Source: AP-15 sp963774345
GTDB lineage: Bacteria > Pseudomonadota > Alphaproteobacteria > ATCC43930 > CGMCC-115725
Length of the DNA: 64,000 nt
Direction: 5' to 3'
Assembly (NCBI GenBank): GCA_963774345.1
Contig: CAVZFB010000039.1
Location: forward strand, 62,001 to 126,000
Below the pieces are notes generated by a model. The model saw only the letters and a program-made list of their open reading frames with translations, was not told the DNA's origin and did no database searches. This document shows positions 35,329 through 45,255 of the stretch, one piece after another (within the stretch, counting starts at the first letter, position 1; each line of letters starts with the position of its first letter). The position numbers were made by a program, and so were the translations under genes.

Positions 35329-36285
35329 ATGTACACCTACATCATCCGTCGCCTGGCATTCGGGGCGCTGACGGTGATCGGCGTTTCCATTGTCGTATTC
35401 TTGGTGCTCCGCGTCCTGCCCGGGGATCCGCTGGTCGCGATCTTCGGGATGGAGGGCTTCACTAAGCTGACAGTGGCGGAGCGCGCACGGTATATGGCAC
35501 AACTCGGGCTCAGCGACCCGTTGCCGATCCAGTATCTGCACTGGATCCGCGACATCGTGACCGGCAGTTTCGGCCACTCGTTTTTCCGCGCCGAAAGCGT
35601 CGCTCAGATGATTGCGCGGCGAGGGCCCTTGACGGCCGAGATTGCCTTCATATCGGTCGTACTGTCGTGGATCGTCGGGATCCCGGTGGCGATCATCAGC
35701 GCGCTCAAACCCAACAGCCTTGGCGACAATGTCTCGCGCTTCTTCAGCATCCTGTTCCTGGCAGTGCCGGGTTTTTGGCTCGGCATGCTGATCGTGCTGG
35801 CGCTGCTGTTCTGGTTCGGCTATCGCGCGCCGTTAGCCGGCGCATCGCTGTTTGTCGAGCCGTGGCGCAACCTGCAGATCGTGATCGGGCCGGCAGTCGT
35901 GCTCGGGCTCGGGCAGGCTGCCTACATCGCCCGGATGGCGCGCTCGAGCTTGCTCGAGGTGATCCGCGAAGACTATGTGCGCACCGCCCGCGCCAAGGGA
36001 CTGAACCGTCGCCGGGTGATCAGCCTGCACGCGCTGCCGAACGCGCTGCTCCCGGTCGTCACGCTGTCGGGTATTCTGTTGAGTTTCGTGCTGGCCGGCT
36101 CGATCCCCGTCGAGCGCGCCTTCGGCACCCCGGGCCTCGGTTATTCGATGTTCATCGCGGTCAACGAGCGCGACATTTTCGTGATGCAGAACCTGGTGTT
36201 CCTCTATGCCGTGGTGATCGTGATGCTGAACATACTCGTCGATGTAGCGATCGCCTGGCTCGATCCCAGGATCCGCTACCGATGA
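35329..36285 (+). CDS. peptide/nickel-type ABC importer permease (DppB-like)
   Basis: A 318-residue inner-membrane permease with six predicted helices, starting MYTYIIRRLAFGALTVIGVS. It has the OppB-family EAA loop (VREDYVRTARAKGLNRRRVI, with I for the first V) and ends AWLDPRIRYR. It pairs with the next permease, whose ATG overlaps its stop (ATGA). The ATPase genes lie convergent and the binding protein further on. The substrate could be peptides, nickel, opines or glutathione; it is not determinable here. Confidence 0.93.
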   Translation: MYTYIIRRLAFGALTVIGVSIVVFLVLRVLPGDPLVAIFGMEGFTKLTVAERARYMAQLGLSDPLPIQYLHWIRDIVTGSFGHSFFRAESVAQMIARRGPLTAEIAFISVVLSWIVGIPVAIISALKPNSLGDNVSRFFSILFLAVPGFWLGMLIVLALLFWFGYRAPLAGASLFVEPWRNLQIVIGPAVVLGLGQAAYIARMARSSLLEVIREDYVRTARAKGLNRRRVISLHALPNALLPVVTLSGILLSFVLAGSIPVERAFGTPGLGYSMFIAVNERDIFVMQNLVFLYAVVIVMLNILVDVAIAWLDPRIRYR

Positions 36286-37190
36286 CCGCAGTCGAACCCG
36301 AGATCGTCCATTCGCTCGATCAATCGCCGGCGCCGCCGCGGGCCTCGCTGGCGCAAGGGCTGTGGAATTTTGCCCGGCGCTCGCCGATGTCGGCGTTTTG
36401 GGGCTGCGTCGCCGCCGCGATTATCCTGGTAGCCGTGGCGGCGCCGGTGATCGCGCCCTTCCCGCCGCTCAAATCGGATTTTCTGCATCTGACCAAGCCG
36501 CCCGCCGCCCCGCACTATTTCGGCACCGACCAGATCGGCCGCGATACCCTGAGCCGGGTCATCTACGGCAGCCGCGCCTCGCTAGCCGTGGCGTTCGGCG
36601 CGGTCCTGTTCGGCACCACGCTCGGCGCGCTGTGGGGTCTCGCCAGCGGCTATTTCGGCGGGCGTTTCGACATTGTCAGCCAGCGCATCATCGAGTTCCT
36701 GCAATCCTTCCCCGATCTGATCCTGGCGATGGCGATCGCGATGGCGTTGGGCGCCGGGCTGAGCACCGTCATCGTCGCGATCGCGATCACCCGCATCCCG
36801 TTCGGCGGCCGGGTCATCCGCGCCGTCGTGCTGTCGCTCAAGGAGATGTCCTATGTCGAGGCGGCACGCGGGCTGGGCGCCTCTCATCTGCGGATGATGG
36901 CGCGGCACATCCTGCCGCAATGCGTCGCCCCCTTTCTGATCCTGGCGACGACCCACCTCGGGGTCGCGATCATCATCGAAGCGGCACTCGGCTTTCTCGG
37001 GGTCGGCATTCCGCCGCCGACCCCGACCTGGGGCAACATGCTCGCCGACTCGCTGAATGGCGGCCTCGTGCCACCATGGTGGCTAGTATTGTTCCCGGGC
37101 TGCGCCATCACCTTGACCGTGCTCGCCTTCAGTCTCCTGGGCGACGGCATCCGTGACATGATCGATCCGCGCCTGCGCGGCGCCGTGTAA
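36282..37190 (+). CDS. peptide/nickel-type ABC importer permease (DppC-like)
   Basis: A 302-residue permease. The N-terminal OppC-N region (RRSPMSAFWGCVAAAIILVA) is followed by the periplasmic HYFGTDQIGRDTLSRVIYGS signature and the EAA loop (SYVEAARGLGASHLRMMARH), then a GVGIPPPTPTWGNM segment typical of DppC. The start at 36282 is set by the 4-base overlap with the upstream permease. The longer frame upstream is an off-frame reading of dppB. Confidence 0.93.
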   Translation: MTAVEPEIVHSLDQSPAPPRASLAQGLWNFARRSPMSAFWGCVAAAIILVAVAAPVIAPFPPLKSDFLHLTKPPAAPHYFGTDQIGRDTLSRVIYGSRASLAVAFGAVLFGTTLGALWGLASGYFGGRFDIVSQRIIEFLQSFPDLILAMAIAMALGAGLSTVIVAIAITRIPFGGRVIRAVVLSLKEMSYVEAARGLGASHLRMMARHILPQCVAPFLILATTHLGVAIIIEAALGFLGVGIPPPTPTWGNMLADSLNGGLVPPWWLVLFPGCAITLTVLAFSLLGDGIRDMIDPRLRGAV

Positions 37191-37230
37191 TGCCGGTCGT
37201 CTCCCTGGATCCAGTTAAGCGGAGGCGATC

Positions 37231-38259
37231 CTATGCCGCGGCGGCCCGCTCGAGTGGAAAGCGAACGCCGGCATCGTGCAGGTGGCACGAGGCGAGGTGC
37301 CCCGGCGCCACCTCGCGCAGGCTTGGCGCCTCGACCCGGCAGCGCGCCATTGCATAGGGGCAGCGGGCGTGGAAATGGCAGCCGGGCGGTGGGTTGATCG
37401 GGCTCGGCACGTCGCCCCTTAGGATCACCCGCCTTTTCCCCTTGGCGCGCGCCTTGGGGATCGGCACGGCCGACAGAAGCGCCTCGGTATAGGGGTGCAG
37501 CGGCATCTCGAACAGGCTCGTCTTGTCGGTCATCTCGACGATGCGGCCGAGATACATGACCGCGACCCGGTGGCTGATATGCTCGACCACAGCGAGATCG
37601 TGAGCGATGAACAGGTACGAGAGCTGCAATTCCTCCTGCAGGTCGATCAACAAATTGATGATCTGCGCCTGGATCGACACGTCGAGCGCCGAGACCGGCT
37701 CGTCGCCGACGATCAGCTCCGGGTTCAGCGCCAGCGCCCGCGCGATGCCGATGCGCTGGCGTTGGCCGCCGGAGAATTCGTGCGGAAAGGAATGGATCAG
37801 CTCGGGGCGCAGCCCGACTCGCGCGAACAATTGCGCCACCCGTTCCCGGCGCTCCGCGGCATCGCCGCCCACCCCATGGATCGTCAGGGGCTCGCCGACG
37901 ATCTCGCCGGCCGGCATGCGCGGATTGAGCGAGGCGAACGGGTCCTGGTAGATCATCTGCATTTGCCGGCGGTAGGGCAGCATCTCGGCGCGTCCCAAAC
38001 CGGTAATGTCGACGCCGCGAACGAGGATCTTTCCGTCGCTCGGCTCAACGAGCTTTAAGAGGGTGCGACCGACGGTCGACTTGCCGCAGCCGCTCTCGCC
38101 GACGAGCCCCAGCGTCTCGCCGCGCTCGATATGGAACGAGATGCCGTCTACCGCGTGGACATGGCCGGAAACGCGCGAGAAGACGCCGCTGCGGATCGGG
38201 AAATGCTTTTTCAGTCCGCGGACCTCTAGTAGCGGACCTTCCGAGCTTTGGCCGTTCAC
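37231..38259 (-). CDS. peptide ABC importer ATP-binding protein (DppF-like)
   Basis: A 342-residue ATPase. The start is a GTG whose last two bases and the following A form the upstream gene's TGA (GTGA overlap), so a longer in-frame ATG is rejected. Walker A GESGCGKST, signature FSGGQRQRIGIARAL, Walker B LIVGDEPVSALD, H-loop AHDLAVVEH. The C-terminal oligopeptide-transporter domain has the cysteine cluster (PGCHFHARCPYAMARC) that binds a FeS cluster in some members. It is convergent with the permease operon. Confidence 0.93.
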   Translation of the reverse strand: MNGQSSEGPLLEVRGLKKHFPIRSGVFSRVSGHVHAVDGISFHIERGETLGLVGESGCGKSTVGRTLLKLVEPSDGKILVRGVDITGLGRAEMLPYRRQMQMIYQDPFASLNPRMPAGEIVGEPLTIHGVGGDAAERRERVAQLFARVGLRPELIHSFPHEFSGGQRQRIGIARALALNPELIVGDEPVSALDVSIQAQIINLLIDLQEELQLSYLFIAHDLAVVEHISHRVAVMYLGRIVEMTDKTSLFEMPLHPYTEALLSAVPIPKARAKGKRRVILRGDVPSPINPPPGCHFHARCPYAMARCRVEAPSLREVAPGHLASCHLHDAGVRFPLERAAAA

Positions 38260-39321
38260 GCGGTGCCCTGCAACAGGCGGTCGGCGTGCCAGCAGGCGAC
38301 CCAGTGCCCGGGACGGTGCTGTTCGAGCGCCGGATAGGCGGCGTGGCATTCCGAGCTCGCCAGGTCGCAGCGCGGCGCGAAGCTGCACCCTTGCGGCAGG
38401 TTGGCGAGCGACGGCACCATGCCCTTGATCTCGTTAAGCCGGCTGCGATGCGTCTTGGCGTGCGCCGCCGCTTCGAGGTTGGGCACCGACCCGAGCAGAC
38501 CCCGCGTGTAAGGGTGTGCCGGACAATCGAACAGGTCGTCGGCGCTCGCCTCCTCGACCTTGCGCCCGGCATACATGACGACGACCCGGTCGGCATTCTC
38601 GGCGACGACGCCCATGTCATGGGTGATCAGGATCATCGCCATGTCGAGCGTCTCCTGCAATTCCCGCATCAGGTCGAGGATCTGCGCCTGGATTGTCACG
38701 TCGAGCGCCGTGGTCGGCTCGTCGGCAATCAACAGCTTGGGGTTGCAAGATAGCGCCATCGCAATCATCGCGCGCTGCCGCATGCCGCCCGACAGCTGGT
38801 GCGGATAGTCGCCCACCCGCCGCTCCGGCAGCCGGGATGTGGACCCGGCGCAACATTTCGACGGCGCTTTCCATCGCCGGCCGCCGCGCCAACCCCTGGT
38901 GCAGCGCGATCGCCTCGCTGATTTGCCGGCCGACCGTCAGCAACGGGTTCAGCGAGGTCATCGGCTCCTGAAAGATCATCGAGATATGGTTGCCACGCAC
39001 CGCCTCCATCTGGCTTTCGCTCAGATCGAGGAGGTTCTTGCCCTCGAACCGGATCGCGCCGCCGACGATCCGTCCCGGCGGGTCGGCGACGAGGCGCAGC
39101 ACGGAGAGGGCCGTCACACTCTTGCCGCAGCCCGACTCCCCGACCACCCCCAATGTTTCGCCGGTCCGCACGGTAAGGGAAACCCCATCAACCGCACGTA
39201 CGACGCCGGCAGCGGCGAAGAAATAAGTCCGGAGATCGTCGATCTCCAACAGCGGGGCCGGATCCAGTTGTTGATCGGCGCTTGGATTTTCAACGGTTCT
39301 TACGCTATTCAAGAATGACAC
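38256..39321 (-). pseudogene. peptide ABC importer ATP-binding protein (DppD-like), one frameshift
   Basis: The first half reads MSFLNSVRTVENPSADQQ with Walker A GESGCGKSV and Q-loop IFQEPMTSLNP. A +1 shift near 38835 (HIPAA/PERRVGDYPH) moves the rest to another frame with signature LSGGMRQRAMIAMAL, Walker B LLIADEPTTALD and the C-terminal cysteine motif (GCSFAPRCDLASSEC). The length of 1066 bases is one more than a multiple of three, so a single inserted base explains it. It may be a sequencing error, since the neighbour genes are intact. Confidence 0.85.
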
Positions 39322-39388
39322 CCGGCTATTCGGTGATATCCTGGCGCCGGAGACTAACAGTCAAAAGCGCCGAAGGGGAGAAAACGTC

Positions 39389-41087
39389 ATGACCGACGCG
39401 CGCGCCGTCCGTTCGCGGGGAAACCGCCGCGATTTCCTGAAGACGAGCGCCGCCGCCGTGGCGGCGGGAGCCTACGGGCTGTCGTGGTGGCCGGCGCGGG
39501 CCGCCGGGGACATCCCGCTCGAATACGACGGCTCCAAGTTCCAGCTCAAGGCCCCCGAGCCGAATCCGAAATCAGGCGGCACGCTGCGCATTGGCGTCTC
39601 GATGCGCCCGCCGCATTTCGACATCCACCAATCCGGCACGATCAACACACTCGCCGCGATGACGGTCATGTTCGACAATTTGATCCGCCGCGATCCACGC
39701 GACGGCCAGACGATCATCCCCGACCTGGCGCAGAGCTGGGAAATCGCCAAGGACGGCAAGACCTATACCTTCCACCTGCGCCAGGGCGTCGAGTTTCACG
39801 ACGGCGCGGAACTGACCTCGGACGACGTCAAGGCAACGTTCGATCGCATCAGAAAGCCGCCCAAAGGGGTCAGCATCCCCCGCAGCGTGTTGTTCCGAGC
39901 TGTCGACGAGATAACCGCGCGCGACAAATACACCGTGCAGTTCAAGACTGGCCGAGCCGCGCCCGGTCGATTTCATTATGGGAGCGCTCGCCAGCGGCTG
40001 GAACGTCATCGTTCGCAGGAAGACATTGGAAGACAACAACTACGACCTGAAGAAAGTCAGGGTCTATCCCGGCACCGGCCCGTTCCTCCCCGGCAAGTTC
40101 GTCGAGACCGAAAGCTGGGAGATGACAAAAAACAAGAACTATTGGAACAAGGGGCTGCCCTATCTCGACGGAGTCACGTTTTACCATGCGCTGCCGTTTT
40201 CGACCGAACTTGGCTCGGCGGTGCTGTCGGGCCGGGTTGATTACATCCGCATCACCGACCCGGTAACTTGGCGCAAGGCCAAGGATACGCCGGGGATGTC
40301 GGTAGCCCGATACAATCAGAGCGTGATCCAGGGGGTATGGCTCAATGCTAAGCGCAAACCGTTCGACGATCCGCGGGTGCGGCGCGCCTTCCACCTCGCC
40401 TTCAACCGACCGGCATTGATCGAGGTCGTCAAAGACGTGACCCCGATGCAGGTCGGCGGCTTCATCTACCCGTTCTCGAAATGGGCGACGCCGAAACCGG
40501 AGCTGTTTGAACGGGTCGGATATGAAGCCGATCCGACCGCCGCGATCAAGGAAGCACGCGGTCTGCTCACCGCAGCCGGCCATCCCGACGGCTTCAAGGA
40601 CCTGGATTTCCTGGTGCGCGACGTGCCGAGCTTCAAATTGTGGTCGCAGGCCATCCAGGCGATGCTGCAGGAGGGGCTAGGCATCGACTGCAAATTGCGC
40701 ACGGTTGTCGAATCGGTCTGGTTCGACGACACCCAGAATGGGCATTTCGATCTGGCGATCGGCGCCATCGTCTCCACCCTGCTCGACCCGTCAGACTATT
40801 TCAACGCCTGGTATCGCACCGGAGGACCGCAGAATTACTCGTTTTGGGACGAAGAAAAATTCAACGCGCTGACCGATCAGATCGACCGCGAGGTCGATCC
40901 CGTGAAGCGCCTGGCGCTGGTGCGCCAAGCCGAGCAGATCATGGAACAGAACCCGCCGGTTTTGCCGGTCGCTTGGGAGCAGATCAACGACGTCTGGTAC
41001 AACTACGTCAAGGGCCTCAACCCCGCCAACTATTTCGGTGTCTACGACGTTGGGCGACAGGACACCGTCTGGCTTGACAAGACGTGA
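39389..41087 (+). pseudogene. peptide/nickel-type ABC substrate-binding protein, one frameshift
   Basis: A family-5 extracellular binding protein. It starts MTDARAVRSRGNRRDFLK, a twin-arginine signal (RRDFLK, hydrophobic region, cleavage after PARAAG). First-frame motifs: LAQSWEIAKDGKTYTFHLRQ and GVEFHDGAELTSDDV. A +1 shift near 39960 leads to a second frame from FIMGALASGWNVI to the end (VYDVGRQDTVWLDKT). The length is one over a multiple of three. The gene diverges from the DppD-like ATPase gene over 67 bases. Confidence 0.87.
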
Positions 41088-41229
41088 AGATCGAGAAGGT
41101 CCCCATCGGACTAGGCCTGAGTAGACCAGGCTGGCCCGGCTCGAATATCCAACACTGAAGCACGCCGTACACGAACAGCAGAGTCCGTTCAACCCCGGCG
41201 TTGTGCTGATCTAGGAAGAAAACTCTGGC

Positions 41230-41799
41230 TTAGGTACAATGGATTCGTAGATAACCAGCGATCTCACCAAAGAGTCGCTCGGCATCGAGTTCTCGACCAT
41301 ACAAAAACAGCAATAATGCTCCGCCGGCGACAAAAAGCGGAGACAGCCACACTTTCGCCCGGCACTGCGAATAAATACGGCCAAACAGGGCCAAGGCGGC
41401 AATGCCGATCGCCAAACCCAAGCCGACTTCGGGCGCGCTGTGGGCATGAAGCAGCAGACGCGATGCTGCAATGGCGAGGATGAAACCGGCGCCAACGCCG
41501 ACTGCGATCATGCGTGGCAAGCCTCGGCTTTGAGTTGCGGTAACCAGGGTCACTGCTCCGTAGACCAGGGTGCTGAAGCTCGTATGTCCGCTCGGGCTAT
41601 GCAGATCGGGCGCAGGCGGACACCCGTAGAACGAAACCTTGAGGACTGCGGTCAAGCCGGCACAGAAGACAACTGCGATAGCCCACCAAGCCGCACTGCG
41701 TGGAGAGCGCATGAACAGCAGCCATAGCAGCATCACCGTCGCCAGCGGCATTAGCAGGGCAAGATCGCCGAACTCGGTCAATGCTTTGAGCCAGGCCAT
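41230..41799 (-). CDS. PAP2-family membrane phosphatase
   Basis: A 189-residue integral membrane protein with about five helices. It carries the acid phosphatase PAP2 signature: K in LKVSFYGCPPAPDLHSPSGH (PSGH motif) and SRLLLHAHSAPE as the SRx5Hx3 motif, with Glu where Asp is usual. Such enzymes dephosphorylate undecaprenyl or other lipid pyrophosphates, which would suit the neighbouring polysaccharide locus. It ends the minus-strand side facing the ABC importer. Confidence 0.85.
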   Translation of the reverse strand: MAWLKALTEFGDLALLMPLATVMLLWLLFMRSPRSAAWWAIAVVFCAGLTAVLKVSFYGCPPAPDLHSPSGHTSFSTLVYGAVTLVTATQSRGLPRMIAVGVGAGFILAIAASRLLLHAHSAPEVGLGLAIGIAALALFGRIYSQCRAKVWLSPLFVAGGALLLFLYGRELDAERLFGEIAGYLRIHCT

Positions 41800-42057
41800 G
41801 AGGGGAACGAGTCGCCAGGGAACTTTCGGGTCGATCGTGAAATCGTTTGAACCTTAGGGCTGGGATCCAGCGACTGGAACCGTTGCGTGCGTTTCCCTTC
41901 CCGTGGGGCTCATCCGCCGAGCATCGGCTAAACTCGCGTCATATCCCTTTTCTTGGTGCAGACTGGCGCTGTCCATCGGGCGCACCCTTTTTGTACTGTT
42001 GGTGGAGTGCTTCCGTGTTTGAATTCAGGAGAGCGGTGGACATCGCTGCGGCAATGA

Positions 42058-42264
42058 GACAAGCTGAGACGAGCCTACAACCTCTTGGCGCCCAAAGGGG
42101 TGCGCGGCCGCAACAGCGATGGTGCCTTTATCGCCGACCGCGTTAGTTGGACTCCTGCGATGTCTCTCGAGATTGGGCTGGAGCAGACCTATCGGTGGAT
42201 CGACGATCAGATGACCGCGGGAGAAGGACACCGTGACGGCAAGCGGCCGGATCGCGCGGCTTGA
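42058..42264 (+). pseudogene. NAD-dependent sugar epimerase, C-terminal remnant
   Basis: A 68-codon open stretch following an in-frame TGA reads NLLAPKGVRGRNSDGAFIAD, then PAMSLEIGLEQTYRWIDDQM. This is the typical C-terminus of GDP-mannose 3,5-epimerase-like extended SDRs (xPxGVRGRNSDN...LxxTYxWI). The Rossmann and catalytic parts are missing. It overlaps the start of the WecG-like gene, as expected for the end of a former operon partner. Confidence 0.6.
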
Positions 42265-43012
42265 TGTTCTCGGCGTGCAGGTCAGCGCGGTCGACATCCC
42301 GATCGCCATCGATGAGATCGCCCGTTGGGTCCGGCAAGGGTACAGGAGCTATGTGACCCTGACCGGTGTCCATGGCATCATGGAATCGGTGAGGAACGAG
42401 GAGATCCGGCGGGTCCATAATGCAGCAGGGCTCGTTCTTCCGGACGGGATGCCGCTAGTCTGGATGCTGTGGCACGGCGGATTTAAATTCGCTGACCGCG
42501 TCTGCGGACCAGACCTCATGCCGGCACTCTTCAATCATTCTGAAGAGACCGGCTACCGGCATTTTCTATACGGAGCAACGCCGCGGACCCTTGAGCTCCT
42601 AAAAGACAATCTCAAGCAGAAGTTCCCTGCCGCTGAGATCGTCGGCGCCCATGCCCCGCCCTTCCGGCCCGCCGGCGCCGACGAGGACGAAGCGGTGATC
42701 GAAGCGATCAACGCGAGTGCAGCCGACATCATCTGGGTGGGGCTCAGCACGCCGAAACAGGAATTGTGGATGGAGCGCCACAGGCATCGCCTGTCCGCGC
42801 CTGTCCTGATAGGCGTCGGCGCGGCATTTGATTTCCATGCAGGACTTGTGCGGCAGGCGCCGCGTAGGTTGCAAAGACTAGGCCTGGAGTGGATCTTCAG
42901 GACTGCTATGGAACCGCGGCGGTTAACAAAGCGCTATCTACGTAACAATCCGAGCTTCGTCGCGCTGCTCGCCGCAGAAAGATTGGGTTTTGTGCGGGTG
43001 CGGAGAAAGTGA
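42233..43012 (+). CDS. WecG/TagA/CpsF family glycosyltransferase
   Basis: A 259-residue GT26 enzyme that transfers a sugar (for example N-acetylmannosamine or glucose) onto a lipid-linked acceptor in exopolysaccharide synthesis. It starts at a GTG with GAGAAGG upstream. Motifs: VTLTGVHGIMES, GLVLPDGMPLVWM, FLYGATPRTLELL, WVGLSTPKQELWM, GVGAAFDFHAGLVRQAPRRL and the C-terminal LGLEWIFRTAMEPRRLTKRY. All conserved positions seem present. Confidence 0.93.
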   Translation: MTASGRIARLDVLGVQVSAVDIPIAIDEIARWVRQGYRSYVTLTGVHGIMESVRNEEIRRVHNAAGLVLPDGMPLVWMLWHGGFKFADRVCGPDLMPALFNHSEETGYRHFLYGATPRTLELLKDNLKQKFPAAEIVGAHAPPFRPAGADEDEAVIEAINASAADIIWVGLSTPKQELWMERHRHRLSAPVLIGVGAAFDFHAGLVRQAPRRLQRLGLEWIFRTAMEPRRLTKRYLRNNPSFVALLAAERLGFVRVRRK

Positions 43013-43204
43013 CGGGAAGCGAAGAACATCGGTTTCCGGTACATCGTGATCAGCCGAAGAATGGGTGAACCAATAGCCCAGCGCGATTATCGCCCCCCAT
43101 GGCAATATCACGGCTGCAAGCCAAAATACAATCTTCCGCCAGTCAATGGCGAGACGCACCCTGTGGTAGGCGACTCGAACACTTAAACTCGCTGTTTTGC
43201 CCAT
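42938..43204 (-). CDS. small single-pass membrane protein, tentative
   Basis: An 88-residue frame with one strong membrane helix (IVFWLAAVILPWGAIIALGY) after an amphipathic basic segment, and GGTGG upstream of the ATG. The last 25 residues overlap the 3' end of the WecG-like gene antisense, so the natural end may be earlier. Similar tiny membrane proteins occur in exopolysaccharide loci. Function unknown. Confidence 0.4.
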   Translation of the reverse strand: MGKTASLSVRVAYHRVRLAIDWRKIVFWLAAVILPWGAIIALGYWFTHSSADHDVPETDVLRFPSLSPHPHKTQSFCGEQRDEARIVT

Positions 43205-43445
43205 ATTTCCACCATCAAACCAAGTCGCTAATGATCCTCACCAGCAGCCCAATTTGAAATTGGTTAAATTAACCATAAGTGCACGTGGATGCTGCAAAGC
43301 GTGTCAAATTCGTGAATTTTCGCTGAACCGACTACCTTAATCTGTCTGTTCTATGCGAGAGGAGGCGTCGTAGCAGGTTCGTTCGTTTCCGTCGTCACGG
43401 CGTTGCGGGGAGTACCGCCGTCGGGGCGGACCGCCCCGCATCTGT
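43205..43445. other. GC-poor intergenic region
   Basis: No gene. AT-rich around 43205-43335, consistent with a promoter reading into the small membrane protein gene. An inverted repeat of modest size (GTCGGGGCGGACCGCCCCGC region near 43420) lies after the beta-barrel stop and may terminate it. Confidence 0.35.
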
Positions 43446-44750
43446 TCAAAACTGCGTGCTGAGCCGGAGCATCAAGATGCTTTGCGTATAAGGGATACCC
43501 GGCATGGTTCCGCTCGAACTGCGCTGTTGATAGCCGTAAGAGGCGCCCAGATAGAGATTTCGGTTCAGTAGGTATTTGACGCCCGCCCCGGCGCTGAAGA
43601 CATTGTCGGTCCGGGACACGCCATTATAAGCATCATTTTCGTAGCCAACATTAGCATTAAGAAATAGGTTATGCCGGAGCTCATGATCAACGTTTGCCGT
43701 CACCGCCGAATCAAGATAACCGGATCCGGTAATGCTGATTCCGGGATTGCTCGTCTGGAAGGTACGGACGCCGTTGAAGGTCAGCGTGGTGAGCCTGGTG
43801 ACATTCCATATGAGGCGGCCGCCTGCGTCGGGGGTGGAGACGGAGACGAGGCTCGATACGGCATAAATTTCGCTCAAATAGCCAAGATAAACCTCGCCGT
43901 AGATGATGTGCATGGGCAGGATACGCAGGCCAAGATCGACGCGGTAGACCGTCGAGTTGAAGCGCACGCCGCCGAGCGTCGTGCGCGGATAATCATAGAG
44001 GGTTATGGCGCTGCGGATGTAACCTTCATAATCGGGCACGAATTCGTAGCTGACGCGCAGGGCTGCCTGGGAAGTTGTCACATCCTGCGCGCTCTCGGGC
44101 AATATGCCGCCGCCGATCAGGGGCACGGCGTTGTATTGCGCCGCTTCCACAGCGAGATCGGCTTCGTAGCCCAGGCGTAACCCGGTTTGGGCGTAGCCGA
44201 CGTTCGCTAGATAATTGTTATACGTCACCGGCTCGGCGGCGTTGCCTGGCGAATTGGGCGATGTGCGGGGCTCATACAGGTGCGCGACCTCCGCATTACC
44301 GTAAAGCGAGCTCGCGGCGTCGACATCGAGATGCCCGTCAACAGAAACAAAGCCGGTGGCAGTGTTTTGCGACGGATGGACAGCGTAGTCTTGAAGCGCG
44401 GCCCCACCATGCAGGTTGATCGCGTTCCGCGGAAAGCTGGATAGGAGGTCGAAGCTGGGCTGGAACGCCGTGATCAAATCACCGGTCGGGCTCGGGACCG
44501 CGAAGATATTGCTGTTGTAGAGCTCATCGACCTCGCCGCGCGGGTACCAAAAGAAATCGCCGGCATGCAGTCCAATCGGGTCGAAGTCTGGGAGTGGCCG
44601 CTGCGTTACGGTTTCTCCCTCGTAGATCGGCTGTCCGGGCACAGCCGGAGCTTGCGGGCCGCTCGGCGCCGGCCGTACCGGCAGCAGCGGCTCAGATATC
44701 TGAGCCGCGGCGCCGAGTGGGAACAGGCCGAGAGTCAGGAGACAAACCAC
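43446..44750 (-). CDS. outer-membrane beta-barrel protein of an exopolysaccharide locus
   Basis: A 434-residue protein. It has a signal peptide (MVCLLTLGLFPLGAAAQ), then a proline-rich linker and alternating beta-strands ending with a C-terminal aromatic (MLRLSTQF), as required for BAM insertion. The pattern ELYNSNIF ... GGVRFNSTVYRVDLGLR ... LDSAVTANVDHELRHNLFLN matches the BBP2_2 outer-membrane family found in polysaccharide clusters. It probably serves polymer export or anchoring. It is divergent from the deacetylase gene. Confidence 0.85.
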   Translation of the reverse strand: MVCLLTLGLFPLGAAAQISEPLLPVRPAPSGPQAPAVPGQPIYEGETVTQRPLPDFDPIGLHAGDFFWYPRGEVDELYNSNIFAVPSPTGDLITAFQPSFDLLSSFPRNAINLHGGAALQDYAVHPSQNTATGFVSVDGHLDVDAASSLYGNAEVAHLYEPRTSPNSPGNAAEPVTYNNYLANVGYAQTGLRLGYEADLAVEAAQYNAVPLIGGGILPESAQDVTTSQAALRVSYEFVPDYEGYIRSAITLYDYPRTTLGGVRFNSTVYRVDLGLRILPMHIIYGEVYLGYLSEIYAVSSLVSVSTPDAGGRLIWNVTRLTTLTFNGVRTFQTSNPGISITGSGYLDSAVTANVDHELRHNLFLNANVGYENDAYNGVSRTDNVFSAGAGVKYLLNRNLYLGASYGYQQRSSSGTMPGIPYTQSILMLRLSTQF

Positions 44751-45255
44751 CTCGAGTGACCGCTTTCGGCGGTTCCCGAAACGCTCGAAACTCGGCCCCG
44801 AGCGACGCTAGAAAGCGAATCCACGCTTGCGAGTGAGAGGAGCTTCGACATCATAGAATAGCCGGTGTCCGGAGCGAAGTTGTCACCCAGGGCAGGGCGG
44901 GGCACCCGACTTTCGCAAGCTCGGCATGAGGCTCGCGCTGAATTGTCTCGAAGGGCGAAAGCGTGTCTTTTCTACTCCGATTATGTCATGGTACAGCTTT
45001 ACGCGAAGCCGCTTGGGTCGTTGAGGAGCTAGCAATCCTAATCCAGGTAATCTCCGGAGCATGACAATTTCCGCTAGAGGCGGCGCAATTGGTCATTGCG
45101 CCATCGTAGGGGGACGCCTCAAATCGAATCAGGATCCGCATCACAGCGGCCTCAGAGCACGAGATGAAAGTTTGCGCCTCTCCTGGAAAGAATTTGTCCT
45201 ACGATCGTAGAACGATCTCTCGCAATATCCGCGACGAACTGGCACCGAGGCCGCC
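44751..45255. promoter_or_regulatory. divergent promoter region of the polysaccharide locus
   Basis: About 500 non-coding bases between the beta-barrel gene (minus) and the deacetylase gene (plus). A perfect 8-bp inverted repeat GGCGCAAT-TGGTC-ATTGCGCC lies at 45082-45102. It could be an operator for a dimeric regulator or a hairpin. No reading frame is convincing. Confidence 0.45.

Noticed and set aside
41847..42146. 99-codon plus-strand frame before the WecG-like gene
   Set aside because: Another frame of the same DNA carries the clear epimerase C-terminal reading.
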